From NCBI GenBank assembly GCA_037176725.1, contig JAZBRS010000026.1, positions 155,941,501 through 156,005,500 on the forward strand: 64,000 bases of DNA. The letters run 5' to 3'. The position numbers and the translations under genes were made by a program. Under the pieces are notes generated by a model. It saw nothing but the letters and a program-made list of their open reading frames with translations, did not search any database and was not told the origin of the DNA. This stretch comes from Posidonia oceanica (lineage: Eukaryota > Streptophyta > Magnoliopsida > Alismatales > Posidoniaceae). Positions 34,001 through 43,995 of this stretch are shown here, piece after piece. The first letter of the stretch is position 1; every line of letters begins with the position of its first letter.

Positions 34001-34236
34001 AGGGATTTGGCTAGCTATAGGCTGGCTCGGAGTTGGATCTGCCATGGGTCGGCTAGAGGGTGGGGGCATAACAGGTCTAGGGTGAGTTGGCCTAATTGCC
34101 GGTGTTGGGGGCCTGTAAACCCTCCCCGATCGCGTTACTTCCACGCACATCTCTGTGGCGTAGCTGTAAGGGACGCGATGGGTGTCCAAGGTCAAGTCAA
34201 TAACCATTGGAGCACGCGCTGCGAGCACAGGAGAGG
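31094..34236 (-). pseudogene. Protease, G-patch-like motif and long linker, Element II
   Basis: After a RSGRVYRPP segment, the aspartic protease lies at about 33330-33680 with catalytic Asp in LVDNGSGLNV (codon 33623-33625) and NLLLGRPWLH; it cleaves the polyprotein. A G-patch-like stretch follows (GYIKGTPLGRHGQGI ... GLGYEP, about 33110-33000). Then comes a long Ser/Ala/Glu-rich linker (about 33000-31260) with a conserved DWVCVEDYYSDEEQ motif and degenerate AES/SAEL repeats, before the start of RT. The reading frame is kept in Element I, so the linker is probably translated. In Ogre elements an intron lies between protease and RT; here the frame stays open. The upstream frame is lost through a 1-bp deletion near 34235-34245, and TGA at 31094-31096 ends it. 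Confidence 0.9.
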
Positions 34237-36831
34237 CTACAGGGGGCCTACAGGATACCGAGGTCTCTCTAGAGGGTATGGTTGTTGGGGTGGGAAGGCT
34301 GGGGTAGATTGAGGTCGGCCTAGAAGGTGTAGCTGAGGTCGCCCTAAGAGGTGGATGGGGGAACTAGGCTGGGCCCTAGCTAGAAGGTGCACAGGGGATT
34401 GAGCTAGGGGAAGCACGGTGGGAGGCGCGAGAGGGCGCTCCGGCCTGGCACGCGGTCGGATCATGTGAATTCCCGACTCGGAGCCGGCAACTGCCGCGAG
34501 ATAGAGACTGACTGGGAAAGGCTCAGAGATGTCAGAGATGAGAGCAGAAGGGTCTACCACAGAGGTAGCAGGCCCAGAAGGAAAGACAGAATGGATGCCT
34601 GAGGTTCCCACCCCTCCCGGATAAGAGTGCTCCGGTAAGGGTTGGCGGGTGATGCCAGAATGAGGGGGAACAGCTGAGTGTGTAGATGCATGTGTGTGTA
34701 CTTGAGTGGGTGCCTCGTGCGTGTCGATCACGATCGTTCCCGATTCGATCAAGTCCTGAATAGCGTTCCGCAGGGAGAAGCAATTGTCCGTCGAATGCCC
34801 GGTGCTTCGATGGAAATTGCAAAAGAGGTCCGGCCTAAACCAATGTGGCAGGGGACTTGGTGGCGGACGAACCTCCGGGAACTTCAGGAGCGATGCAACC
34901 TTTGGCAAGATGACCGTGAGCGGTTCCACCAGTGGGGCGAATCTCCGCTTCTCAATGGGCGGCCTTCTTTGCCTCTGGTATGAGCCTTGCTGAACCGGTG
35001 CGGCAGGATAGACCGGTCTAGCGGTGGTAGTGATGTGTGGTGTGTGTGGATTCCTAGGTGCAGGAGCGTACACCATCTGAGCTGGGGCAGGCCGGGATGG
35101 CAAGCGAACAGGCACAGCAGGGGAGTCGACGAATGCAACAGTGGGTTTCGGCGAATCCTTCCTCTTCGGGCGGTTGTTGCTGCTGCCGCTGTTGTTGTTG
35201 GAGGTGCTGCTGTTGGCACTGTTACTGCTGATCGCTGCCTGCTTAGCGAACGCAGGGAGAGCTGGGAAGTTGCCACTCCGCAAAGAACTCTCCACGCGCG
35301 CTCTAGCTCTGATGAGTGCCGCAAAAGTAGTGACTGGTTGGATGCTAAGCAGAGCTCCGAGAGACGGCTGCGCCCCTTTGATAACGATCTCGATAGACTC
35401 CTCGTCAGAGGGTCTATCTCGAACCTGAGAGGCAAGGGCGCGCCAGCGGCCGACGTACTCCCCGAACGGCTCGCCAGAATTCTGCTTGATTGCGATCAAG
35501 TCCGCCCTCTTTGGGACCAGATCGAGGTTGAAGGAGTACTGTTCCAGGAACGCCTGACTGAGGTCGTTCCAAGTCTTGATGGCTAACATGTCAAGCGATG
35601 TAAACCACTTGAGTGCCGGCCCGATCAAACTCTTCTGGAACAAGCGGATCAGCAACCTCTCGTCAGCCTGAAGCTGAGCGAGATCACCGCAATACGCCTT
35701 CAAGTGTGCTACAGGGCAGCCCCTACCATTATACTTCTCGAAGTCTGGGATCTTGAACTTCAGAGGGAGTACCGCCTCTGGAAAGCAGCAGAGGTCCCGG
35801 AATTGGTAGGTCTGGTGCTCAGTACCCTGCACTAGTCGTAGTGCCTTCTCCAAGACGTCCATTCGGTTATTGATGGGGTCTGGGATTGCTGCTGTAGGAG
35901 AGGGATCAGCAGGGGTAGCGAGCACATACGTCGAATGGGTCGCACCTAAGTGCTCCTCTGGATCTATCATAGCGTCGCCTGGTGGAGCAACGGGATGGCC
36001 GGCGTATCCATGCTGGGGGACTGTGTATGCAGGAGTGTATGCAGGATGCTGGACCTGATGCAGAGGAGAAGAGTAGATGCCATGCTGTGCTGTGATAGGG
36101 GTAGGATGACGGAGCACCAGTTGCTGTACAGGCGGAGTGCCAGACAGCGAGCCAGTGAGGTACTGGGCTCCAGCCGGTCCAAAGGACTGACCACCAGAGG
36201 GAAGTGGAGCATGCTGTGCCAAGTGTTGTGCAGCAGGAGGCGGTAAACGGGCCCCCATCGTCGGAACCATGAGCAGTTGAGACGATGGTCGAGGCGGAGG
36301 TGTGGAGGTCGATGCATGGAATGCAGGAACTGGCCTCAGAGGAACCTCAGGAACGACAGGAATAGAAGAAGGACGAACTGATAGAGCCATGCCCTACAGT
36401 TTCTGGGCAAGCTCCATCAGGTGCTGGTACTGTGCCTCGGGCGTCTCGCCAGTGGGGACGCTGAAGTGTAGTGCCGGCGAAGGCTGAGAAACAAGTGGCA
36501 CGGACACAGACTGTCCGGGAGGAAAGGAGTCTACAGCAAAGGTCGCAGCGACGGTGGAAGGGATGTCGAAAGCGACGTATCCCTGGGATGGAGGGGGCAG
36601 TGGCGTCTCCGAAACGCGAGTAACGGTCGTCAAGATGGATTCGGCGACCGGATCCGGAGGAAGAGATGCTTGCCACTGTCCTGGGACGTACTGAGAACCT
36701 AGAGACGTCAGGGGAGGAAACCCTGGCGTCGGAGGGGGAATAAGGGGGACAGAAGGAGCAACCGGAGGGGCCAAAATGGAAACACCCTCCGTGACAGGAG
36801 TGAAAAGAGGCTTACTAACGTACTGGGCCAT
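34237..36831 (-). pseudogene. gag: gag, Element II (nonsense and frameshift)
   Basis: Start placed at 36831 (Met-Ala-Gln, shared by all copies). The Pro/Gln-rich N-terminus with tyrosine-rich AQHPAYTPAYTVPQHGY segments is followed by the retrotransposon gag domain (about 35710-35280; LIRLFQK, LKWFTSLD, FLEQYSFNLDLVPKR, YVGRWRALASQVRDRP) and a C-x2-H-x4-H-x4-C knuckle variant (about 34780-34822). A TAG at 36394-36396 replaces a CAG kept in Element I. Near the C-terminus one base is missing compared with Element I (about 34235-34245), so gag ends at 34237 instead of running on into protease. Confidence 0.93.
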
Positions 36832-38143
36832 TGCTGACCTAGATCGCGTGAGAATAGGGTTGCGACGAGTGTTCAAGCGGTGAGTCCTAAGAGGAGCTAT
36901 CGTCACAAACGTGGATAGCTCAGAGGGGGAATGGTCGCGAATGAAGTCGCAAAAGGGGTGTCAACGGGGGTCGGTACTCGAGCTCTGGCAAAGGGAAACT
37001 CGCTTTACCGATCACGCTGACACAACAGAAGGAAATTAGGGGTTAGAAACTAAAAGATGAATGCAAATGAGTTAGTTAAATGGCATTAATGATATGCATG
37101 CTTTCTAGTATGCCCCCCTCACCTAACTAGTGTGTCCTAGTAAGGTAATCTACTTCGGGTATCCCTGGGTGTACGGGTCACCGACTCAGGTCAGAAAAGT
37201 AGGTTCCCTGTCTAACTCCCGGCCCAAAGCTCAGGAAATGACAGGGTGGTGCGTTGGTGGCCTCTACCCCACCAAAGCGTGGGTGGTACCCCTTACTAAC
37301 ACCGACACGACCCCCGGACGAGGGGGGGACAGACCGACTGACTCGTGCCACGCCCAAAGCGGTGGAACAAGAAGCCGGGACCGTCCTTCGTAGACTAATA
37401 GGTGGACTCAGATGAGAAGAATGCATGCCCTATATGATGCTTATGCAAATGCTTAAAGTCTTTTATCTTGCATATTTTATTAACCAGAGGGAGTGAAGGA
37501 TTGTTCAGAGTCTCTAGTTGCTCCTAGGAGTTCTTTTTACTTGCGGTTTTTAGTTAACCATGGGGAGAGCAAACAAGTCTCTACTATCCTAGGCATGGCA
37601 TGTGCGAAAGGGAAGAAAATCAGTCAAGCATGGCAGGCAGACAATCATATAACACAACAAAAGGCAAGTGCATGGCATGTGCAAGTGTTTGTGAGCATAA
37701 TGGTGAAGAAAAACATTCATCGAGTCAAAAGGCATGCATGCAAGACATGTGCGTGCGTTGTGACATAGCAAAGGTGTAAAAGAAGCATTCAACATTCAAA
37801 AGGCATGTATTGTTGCCAAACAAGTATGTAGACATGCAATGTGCGATAACTAAAGCAGTAATAAGCAAGTAAGGCAAGGAAAATAAAGACAAGTAAGCTG
37901 TAAAGGAAGTAAGAGCATAAGCAAGACAACAAGTAAATAAACAAGCAGAGAAGCAAAGCCAAGCGAAAGGGAGCGCAAATCGAGGCGAAAGAGGTGCAAA
38001 GCCTAAGCAAAGTAGCCACAAAGCGACTTTCTAGGAGTTTGCACAGAAAAGCGAGCAAAACAGGCAAAGAAGGCACACAAGGCAGACAAAGAAAGCAAAA
38101 ACAGGCGAGCGAAAAGCCGGGAACGAAAGCCGGAGTCTAGCTA
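36832..38143 (-). other. Leader of Element II between PBS and gag
   Basis: About 1.3 kb, non-coding. It includes the conserved block at 37140-37415 and GCAAG-rich sequence next to the PBS. Confidence 0.7.
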
Positions 38144-38161
38144 TCCCCAGCAGAGTCGCCA
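38144..38161 (-). other. Primer-binding site, Element II
   Basis: Minus strand TGGCGACTCTGCTGGGGA, one base after the LTR end GCTACA. tRNA-Arg type; it differs from the Element I site by one base. Confidence 0.9.
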
Positions 38162-38732
38162 CTGTAGCGATCCCGATCGGAATCAGGCTCGCTATTAGCG
38201 GCGATTGGATCCGAGGAAGAGGCTCGACTCGAAAACACTTAAAATTGAGGAGAAAAGAGAAAGATAAGACAAATCAGAGTCGCCACCATGTCTATTAACG
38301 GGAGACAAGGAAAACCGGGGGAAATGAGTGAATTAACACGCAAAACCAAGCAAGAAATGCAAAGCAAAGCAATGCAAAGGAAACAAATGCAAATACATGC
38401 AAAAGAGATGACTCTAGCCAAGGACAAGGGCGGTATGGTCACTACGGGCCAAAAGACAGGGCAAGGACTCCTGTTACGTGCGGGGAAGGTGTTAGGCACC
38501 CCCGACACGCCCGAGGATCGGTCTTTCTAGGCTTACGCTCGCATACGCAGGGAAATGCAGGATTGAATGCCTATGTGCCTATGAATGCCTAAATGAATGC
38601 TCAAGGTGTGCTCTAAGTGGAGAGATGCAGGGCAAGGAAGTAAACGTGCTATCTAAGTGCTCAGCTACGCTGTCTGTGTTCCGAACCGGGCGAAACCTGG
38701 CTCGTGAGAACTCCAGGCAGTAAGCATCACAG

Positions 38733-38739
38733 CCCTATA
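38733..38739 (-). promoter_or_regulatory. Putative TATA box, Element II 5' LTR
   Basis: Minus strand TATAGGG. This copy would drive the genomic RNA of Element II. Confidence 0.55.
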
Positions 38740-38869
38740 TGCGAATGCAAGCGAAAAAGCAAAACAACGGTAAAACCATGCAATGCAATCGACATGCAAG
38801 AGAAAACGGCGTAAAACACGCAAAACGAGGCGAAAAACAAGAAAGCGCGCAAAACGATGCAAAAAAGAC

Positions 38870-39050
38870 AAGATCGACACGCAAAACGGGCGAGAAAGCA
38901 AGGCGGCACGCGAATCGGTGCAAAAGACGATGTCGGGCACGCAAAAATGTGCCAAAAACAGGGCGAGCCCGCAAAACAGCGCGAAAGACAAAGCAGGCAT
39001 GCAAAACGGTGCCAAAACGAGAGCGGGCACGCAAAACGGTGCCAAAAGCT
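38870..39050. repeat. Degenerate 30-bp minisatellite in Element II 5' LTR
   Basis: Counterpart of 17460-17637, directly upstream of the promoter in sense direction. Most visible LTR-LTR differences outside homopolymers fall here. Confidence 0.72.
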
Positions 39051-40799
39051 GTGAGATAAAACCTTGGAAAAAGCCGTGCGAATGCAAATGCAAGGAAAAG
39101 ATTAGAAGCAGTAAAAGGAGAAGCAGAACAACGCATGTGTGAGAACAGGCGCTGTTCGGGGCCACACAGAGTAGGTGTGAAGACCTACAAAGGGGAGAGT
39201 GAGCAAACGGGGGGATTACCACCTCTTTTGCGACCATTTCCCACTAAACCGTTCCACGATGTGTCTCGCATGCTGCCCAAAGCTCGCGATGCGATCGGAT
39301 CGTGGAAAAGGGGGAAGAAAGTCACATTAAGTGATAAATCCAGGGAAAACACAACACAAAACACCCAAGAGTACGCGAAACAAGGATCTGAGTTGATAGA
39401 CAAGAAGAGGAGGTCCTATTCTACATTCTCAAAGAGACAGAAATCGAAAACGAGGAAAACTATGCAAATGGCATGCAAATGAATGCAATGCAGGAGTTCA
39501 GGAGGACATACCTGGAAATCCGGGAGCCTGATCTGAGATCTGCTTGGTCCATGCTGAAGAGCGCTTTGCTGCGGTCGCTTGGGCAGCTTACTTGAGAAGA
39601 TCCAACGGCCGGATTGGAAGATATCGCAGCTTCAAGGCAGGAGGGCCAGAACAGAGGAGAAGAACAGATCTAGGTGTTCAGGAGGTCCTAGGGATGTGCA
39701 AAAGGTCCTCCCAAGTGAAGGGGAGCTAAAGGTGCTTAGTGTGTGCAAAGGGATGCTAAAATGCGAAGCAAAATGAATGCAGGATGCATGCAAGAGGCAA
39801 GAAAAGGCAAGAGGGGAATTTTTAGAAAACAGAGGTTTAAATACCATTTTTGAAAAAGAGAGGGGGCTAAATGCAATTTTTCAAAAAAGGATGGGGCCCA
39901 CAGGAGAGAGTTTTGAAAACAGGAGAGGGCAGAGGGATATTTTGCAAAAGATTGGGCTCAGAAAGCTATTTTGAAAAGAGGGCATGCATTGGAAGAAGTT
40001 TTGAAAACAAATGGAAACCAGAGGGTAATTTTGGAAAAAAACTAGGGTCTAAAGTGCAAATTTTCTAGAAAACAGGGTTCTGGGAAGTCCAGGAATGCAA
40101 GTGGAGGGTCTACATGCAATTTTTGTAAGCATAGGAGCTAAGATGCAACTTTAGGGGCAAAACAGTCTTTTTACATGATTTTTAAAGGATACAAGGACCT
40201 ATGTGTAATTTTTGAATCATGTAGGGGGCAAATATGCAATTTTATATGGAAAACATGCTCTGAAATCAGAAGACAGGACTGATGTGCAATTTTTGGGAAA
40301 AACAGGGTTAAAAATGCAATGCAATAAGCAAAAATGCATGCAAAATATTACTGTCCATTTAAGATGGACCTAAATGCAAAAATGCAAAACCAGGAGGCAA
40401 AACATGCAATGCAGTATGCAAAAATCAAAATAAAACCTAAGTTCCTACAGTGCAGAGGATGAAAATGCAAAAACAGAAAATGATAAGGACTTGGAATGCA
40501 ATTTAATAAGGCAAAGTCAAAGCATTTAAATGATCTGATTTACATCAGGACCTAAGTGCAATAATTGAAAACAGAGGGGCTGATGCATAAAATTTTACAA
40601 CTAAATAGCACAGTAAAAGGATCAAAATGTAAAAACAGAAAACTACAAACATTTTACGCAATTTAATATGATTTCAGTTCAAAAAAACAGCAGATTAAAT
40701 CAAATAAGGACTGGAATGCAAAATATCAAGAACTTAGACCAGATATGCAATATTTACCAGAAAACTAAGCTGAAGGAAAAAATAAATCAACAGTAAAAC

Positions 40800-40853
40800 G
40801 CCGGCGGCCATGGACACTGTAGCAGCAAGCTGCCAGTGTCCATGAACGCCGGC
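40800..40853. repeat. 54-bp inverted repeat in Element II 5' LTR
   Basis: Inner stem GGACACTG against CAGTGTCC pairs perfectly here, unlike the other three copies. Confidence 0.72.
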
Positions 40854-43800
40854 ACAGGGGGCTTGGGGACGCGCAGACCGGCGGGGGAGCTGCTCCTGGT
40901 CCTGACGGAGGTCGGACGGTGCTCGGCGGAGGTCGACGCGGACTGGAACGAGCTGGAGCGGTCGCCGGAGGTCTGCAGAGCTTCAAAAGCTTCGTCCGGC
41001 CGATCGACGCAGCGACGCTGCGTTCTGAGGGCCGGAGAACGCTCCTGAGACCCGTGCGGACCTGAGGCAACCACCGGAGCTGCGTTCTGTTGGACGGAGC
41101 TGCGGGACGACCGGAGAGACTCGCCGGAGAAGATGACCCTGGCCGGAGCTTGACTCGGCGTAGGAGAGCCGGAGACCCTATTCTAAAGGCTGGAGAAGCA
41201 AGAGGGGAGGAAGAGGAGGCTAAGGGAAGTGGAATTTACCTGGTTCCATGTTTGAGATGCCCTACCGACGACGGTGGCTTCAGAGGTCGCCGGTGGAGTC
41301 CGTCCGGTCGCTGCGGGTGCTGTCGGCTGCTCGCGAGGGCTGGAGTCGCCTCAGGACGATCCTCCGGAGCTTCCCAGATGGTTGGACACAAGCTGCGAAG
41401 ATCGGAGGGAGGATTTGAAGTTTTTGGGTTCAGAGTTGTTGTCGGAGGCCGAGGGGGTGTCTGCTGCTCCTCAGGTTGGATGGGGCCTTCCGGGAGATTG
41501 CTGGAGGTCTGGGGATTGATTCTGGGCGGTTGAATTGATTTTCTGGAGGCTGTGGGAAGAGTTTGCAGGTCGGCCGGATTTCTGATCAGGAGTTGGGACA
41601 GGTGTTTGTTGTGGAGTTTGTGGTCTGTGGTGGAGGATAGGGCTGAAGGTCAGGTGCTTCTGGAAGGTGAAGTTCAGGCGAGTAATTTAGGAAGATTTGG
41701 GGAGAAATGGAGTTCATTGATGAAAGCAATTCTGAAATGTTAAGTGGTGGGTTCAGTAGTTAAGTTTCAGGTGAATTGGGGGTCGTTCTGAGGTGGAAAA
41801 AGCCGGGAAATGATGGAGGAAAGGCACTGATGTGCTGGGTGGATTTGGGGGATGAAAATGGAAGGGAATTCGAGGCTGGAACGGGCTGGTTTCGGGGGAG
41901 AAAGAAGGGGAAGTTCTACTGAAAATCAGAGGGAGAGGAAGGAGATTTGCTTGGGAATTCTCTGGATTTCTCAGCTCTCTCCCTCAAGTGGCAAAAAAGG
42001 GATGAAGGAGGATTGAAGGGTTGGCTTTTATCAAGAGGAGGGGACTGCTGGGCGCGAGCTGGTGGTTTGAATTCCACCGGCAGCACTACAGCAGAAACGA
42101 CGGGCGTCGGCGAGGCGACTGGCATTCAATGCCTCCCGGAATTGGTGCTGAGATAGAAGAGAGCGGCGAGCTACTGTGGATGAAAAGATGGAGGCTTGAA
42201 ATTTGAATGGTGGAGGGAGCTCTGTTGCAGTAGGCCGCGGGAGAAAACCGGTGGAGAGAAAAAAACGCGGAAGGTTGAAGAAGAAGAAGGAAGAAGGAGG
42301 CCGGACTGCTGTGGGCCGAGAAAAAAAGAAAAAGAAATAAAGGAGGAAGGGAGAAATGGGCCAACAGGCCCAGTAAGAAAAAAAAGAAATAAAAATGAGA
42401 AGGAAGAAAGGAAGAGAGGGAAAAGAAGAGAAATAAAATAGGAAAAAATAAATTAAAAATAAATAAAAATACTAGAAAGGTTGTGATGCGAACTAGGGTT
42501 TTAATTAAAATTTTTTAATGGCCATTTTGGGTTGATTAATGTGTTTTGGGCTTGATTAGGGTTTTAGGGTTTTGGTTTTGCTTTTAATTAGTTTTCACTT
42601 GATTAAATGTTTGTTAAACCTTTTTTAAATTGTTTTAAAAAATGTGTTTCCCTTGTTGGACACTTAGGATATTGATTAGGATTTTTTAGGATTTATTTTC
42701 GTATTAATCAGGGTTGTTTTCAGGTTTTTAAGTTTTAGTCTTCTTAGGGTTTTTTCCTTTCTTAAGTCTTTTAAATTATGCTTTGATTTTTATTTGTTGA
42801 TTTTTCTTGAAGTTTTTAGTTAGATTTTTCTGATTTGATGGGGTTTTTTTAAGTCTTTCAAATGTGTTTTTCTTTTCCCTTTTTTAATTAAGTTTTTATG
42901 TTGTTCTTCTTATGTTTACTAGGTTAAGTCTTTTGCTTCTTTAATTACTTGTTTTAGTGTTTGATTTTTTAATTCTTCTTTTTAGGGTTTGTTTTTTTTT
43001 TAATTCTTCTGATGGGGTTTTTACTTTTGGTGGGCTCTGATTTCATTTTAGTTTTTTTCTTGATTTTTCAGTGTTTTCTTTTGATTTGTTTTGCATTTTT
43101 TAGCTCACATGCTTGGTTTTCCTTTTAGCTTGATTTAGTTAAGTTTAGGTTTTTAATTGCTTGTTTAATGTTTTTTAATTGTTTTTCTTAGGGTTCTGAT
43201 TTGTTTCTTTTATGTTTTGGGGTTTTACAGATTTTTAGGGGTTTTTATGGATTTTTGCAAGAGAAAGAAAAGGAAAAGAGAAGGAGGAAAGAAATGGAAA
43301 AAAGAGGGAGATAAAAGGAAAAGAGATAGGTTGAAGGAAAAGGATTTTTTGAAAATTAGGGAAAGTGTTAAAAATGAAGTAAAAATAGGAATAAGATAGA
43401 GGAAGGATAGAAGGAGCAAGAAGGGGATGAAAAGAGAGATGATAATCAGGAGAGAGAGAGGAGAGAGAAAATGATAATCCCGGAGAGAGAAAAGGATAAT
43501 TTGGGTGAATGGAGGTCTTAAAGGTCTTGGAATGGGATGAAAACTGGTGAGTGGGCAGTCTAGGGTCTGAGGTATTGCTTCTGAAGTTTTGGTTTGATTC
43601 TAAGAAGGTTTTGGAAGGGTTTTAAGGTGTAGAAAAGGGGAGTTTTGCCTAGGTTTTCTAGGGTTTTTGGGAATGGTCTAATGTTTGAGATTTTCTAAGT
43701 TCTTGGGTAGGTTTGCTAAGTGGGTGTGGGTGGGTTTTCCTATGGATTTTGGCTAGGTTTTGAGCTTGGGAAGAGGGGTAAAGGCTTAGGTCAAGTTTGC

Positions 43801-43912
43801 TTGATTTTGAAGGGTAAAGAGGAGGGTTAGGGTTTGGTTTGGTTTGGTTTGAGTCCAGCAATCACCAGGAGGGCTCCAAGTGGTCCAAGCTTGCCAAGAT
43901 GGGGTATCAACA

Positions 43913-43917
43913 GCGGG
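43913..43917. repeat. Target-site duplication, right copy (GCGGG)
   Basis: Second copy of the five bases at 16746-16750. Confidence 0.95.
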
Positions 43918-43995
43918 ACCCCATATCGGGCAACGTTATTGTTCCTGATAAACTTTTCTGTTGCCACAGCGGTGACTGTCTTACAAGAGGCTGCT
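43918..43995 (-). pseudogene. Integrase fragment of Element I fused to linker by deletion
   Basis: Matches the integrase segment TVTAVATEKFIRNN of Element II (28710-28787) and continues into the left part at 16745. At 43990-43995 (GCTGCT) the sequence switches to the protease-RT linker. In Element II the two points are 28782 and 31695, a difference of 2913 bp, a multiple of three, so the frame stays open across the join. Confidence 0.9.

Larger units (their letters stand above)
16751..43912 (-). mobile_element. Element II: complete Tat/Ogre-like retrotransposon, 27.2 kb
   Basis: Two LTRs of exactly 5750 bp, TG...CA ends, a GCGGG target duplication, a PBS at 38144-38161 and a polypurine tract at 22501-22513. 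Sense order on the minus strand: gag, protease, linker, RT, RNase H, archaeal-type RNase H, integrase, inter-ORF region, DUF7745-like ORF, tandem repeats. In about 1.5 kb of the two LTRs compared by eye I saw roughly eight to ten differences, so insertion is fairly recent and later than Element I, which hosts it. The gag-pol frame is broken (see gene entries), so it is not autonomous now. Confidence 0.97.
38163..43912 (-). repeat. 5' LTR of Element II (5750 bp)
   Basis: Same length as 16751-22500 and nearly identical. Contains TATA 38733-38739, degenerate 30-bp repeats (about 38870-39050), inverted repeat 40800-40853, and AT-rich and purine zones (about 42180-43500). The outer end reads TATCAACA on the plus strand where the other LTR has TGTCAACA. 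Confidence 0.97.
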
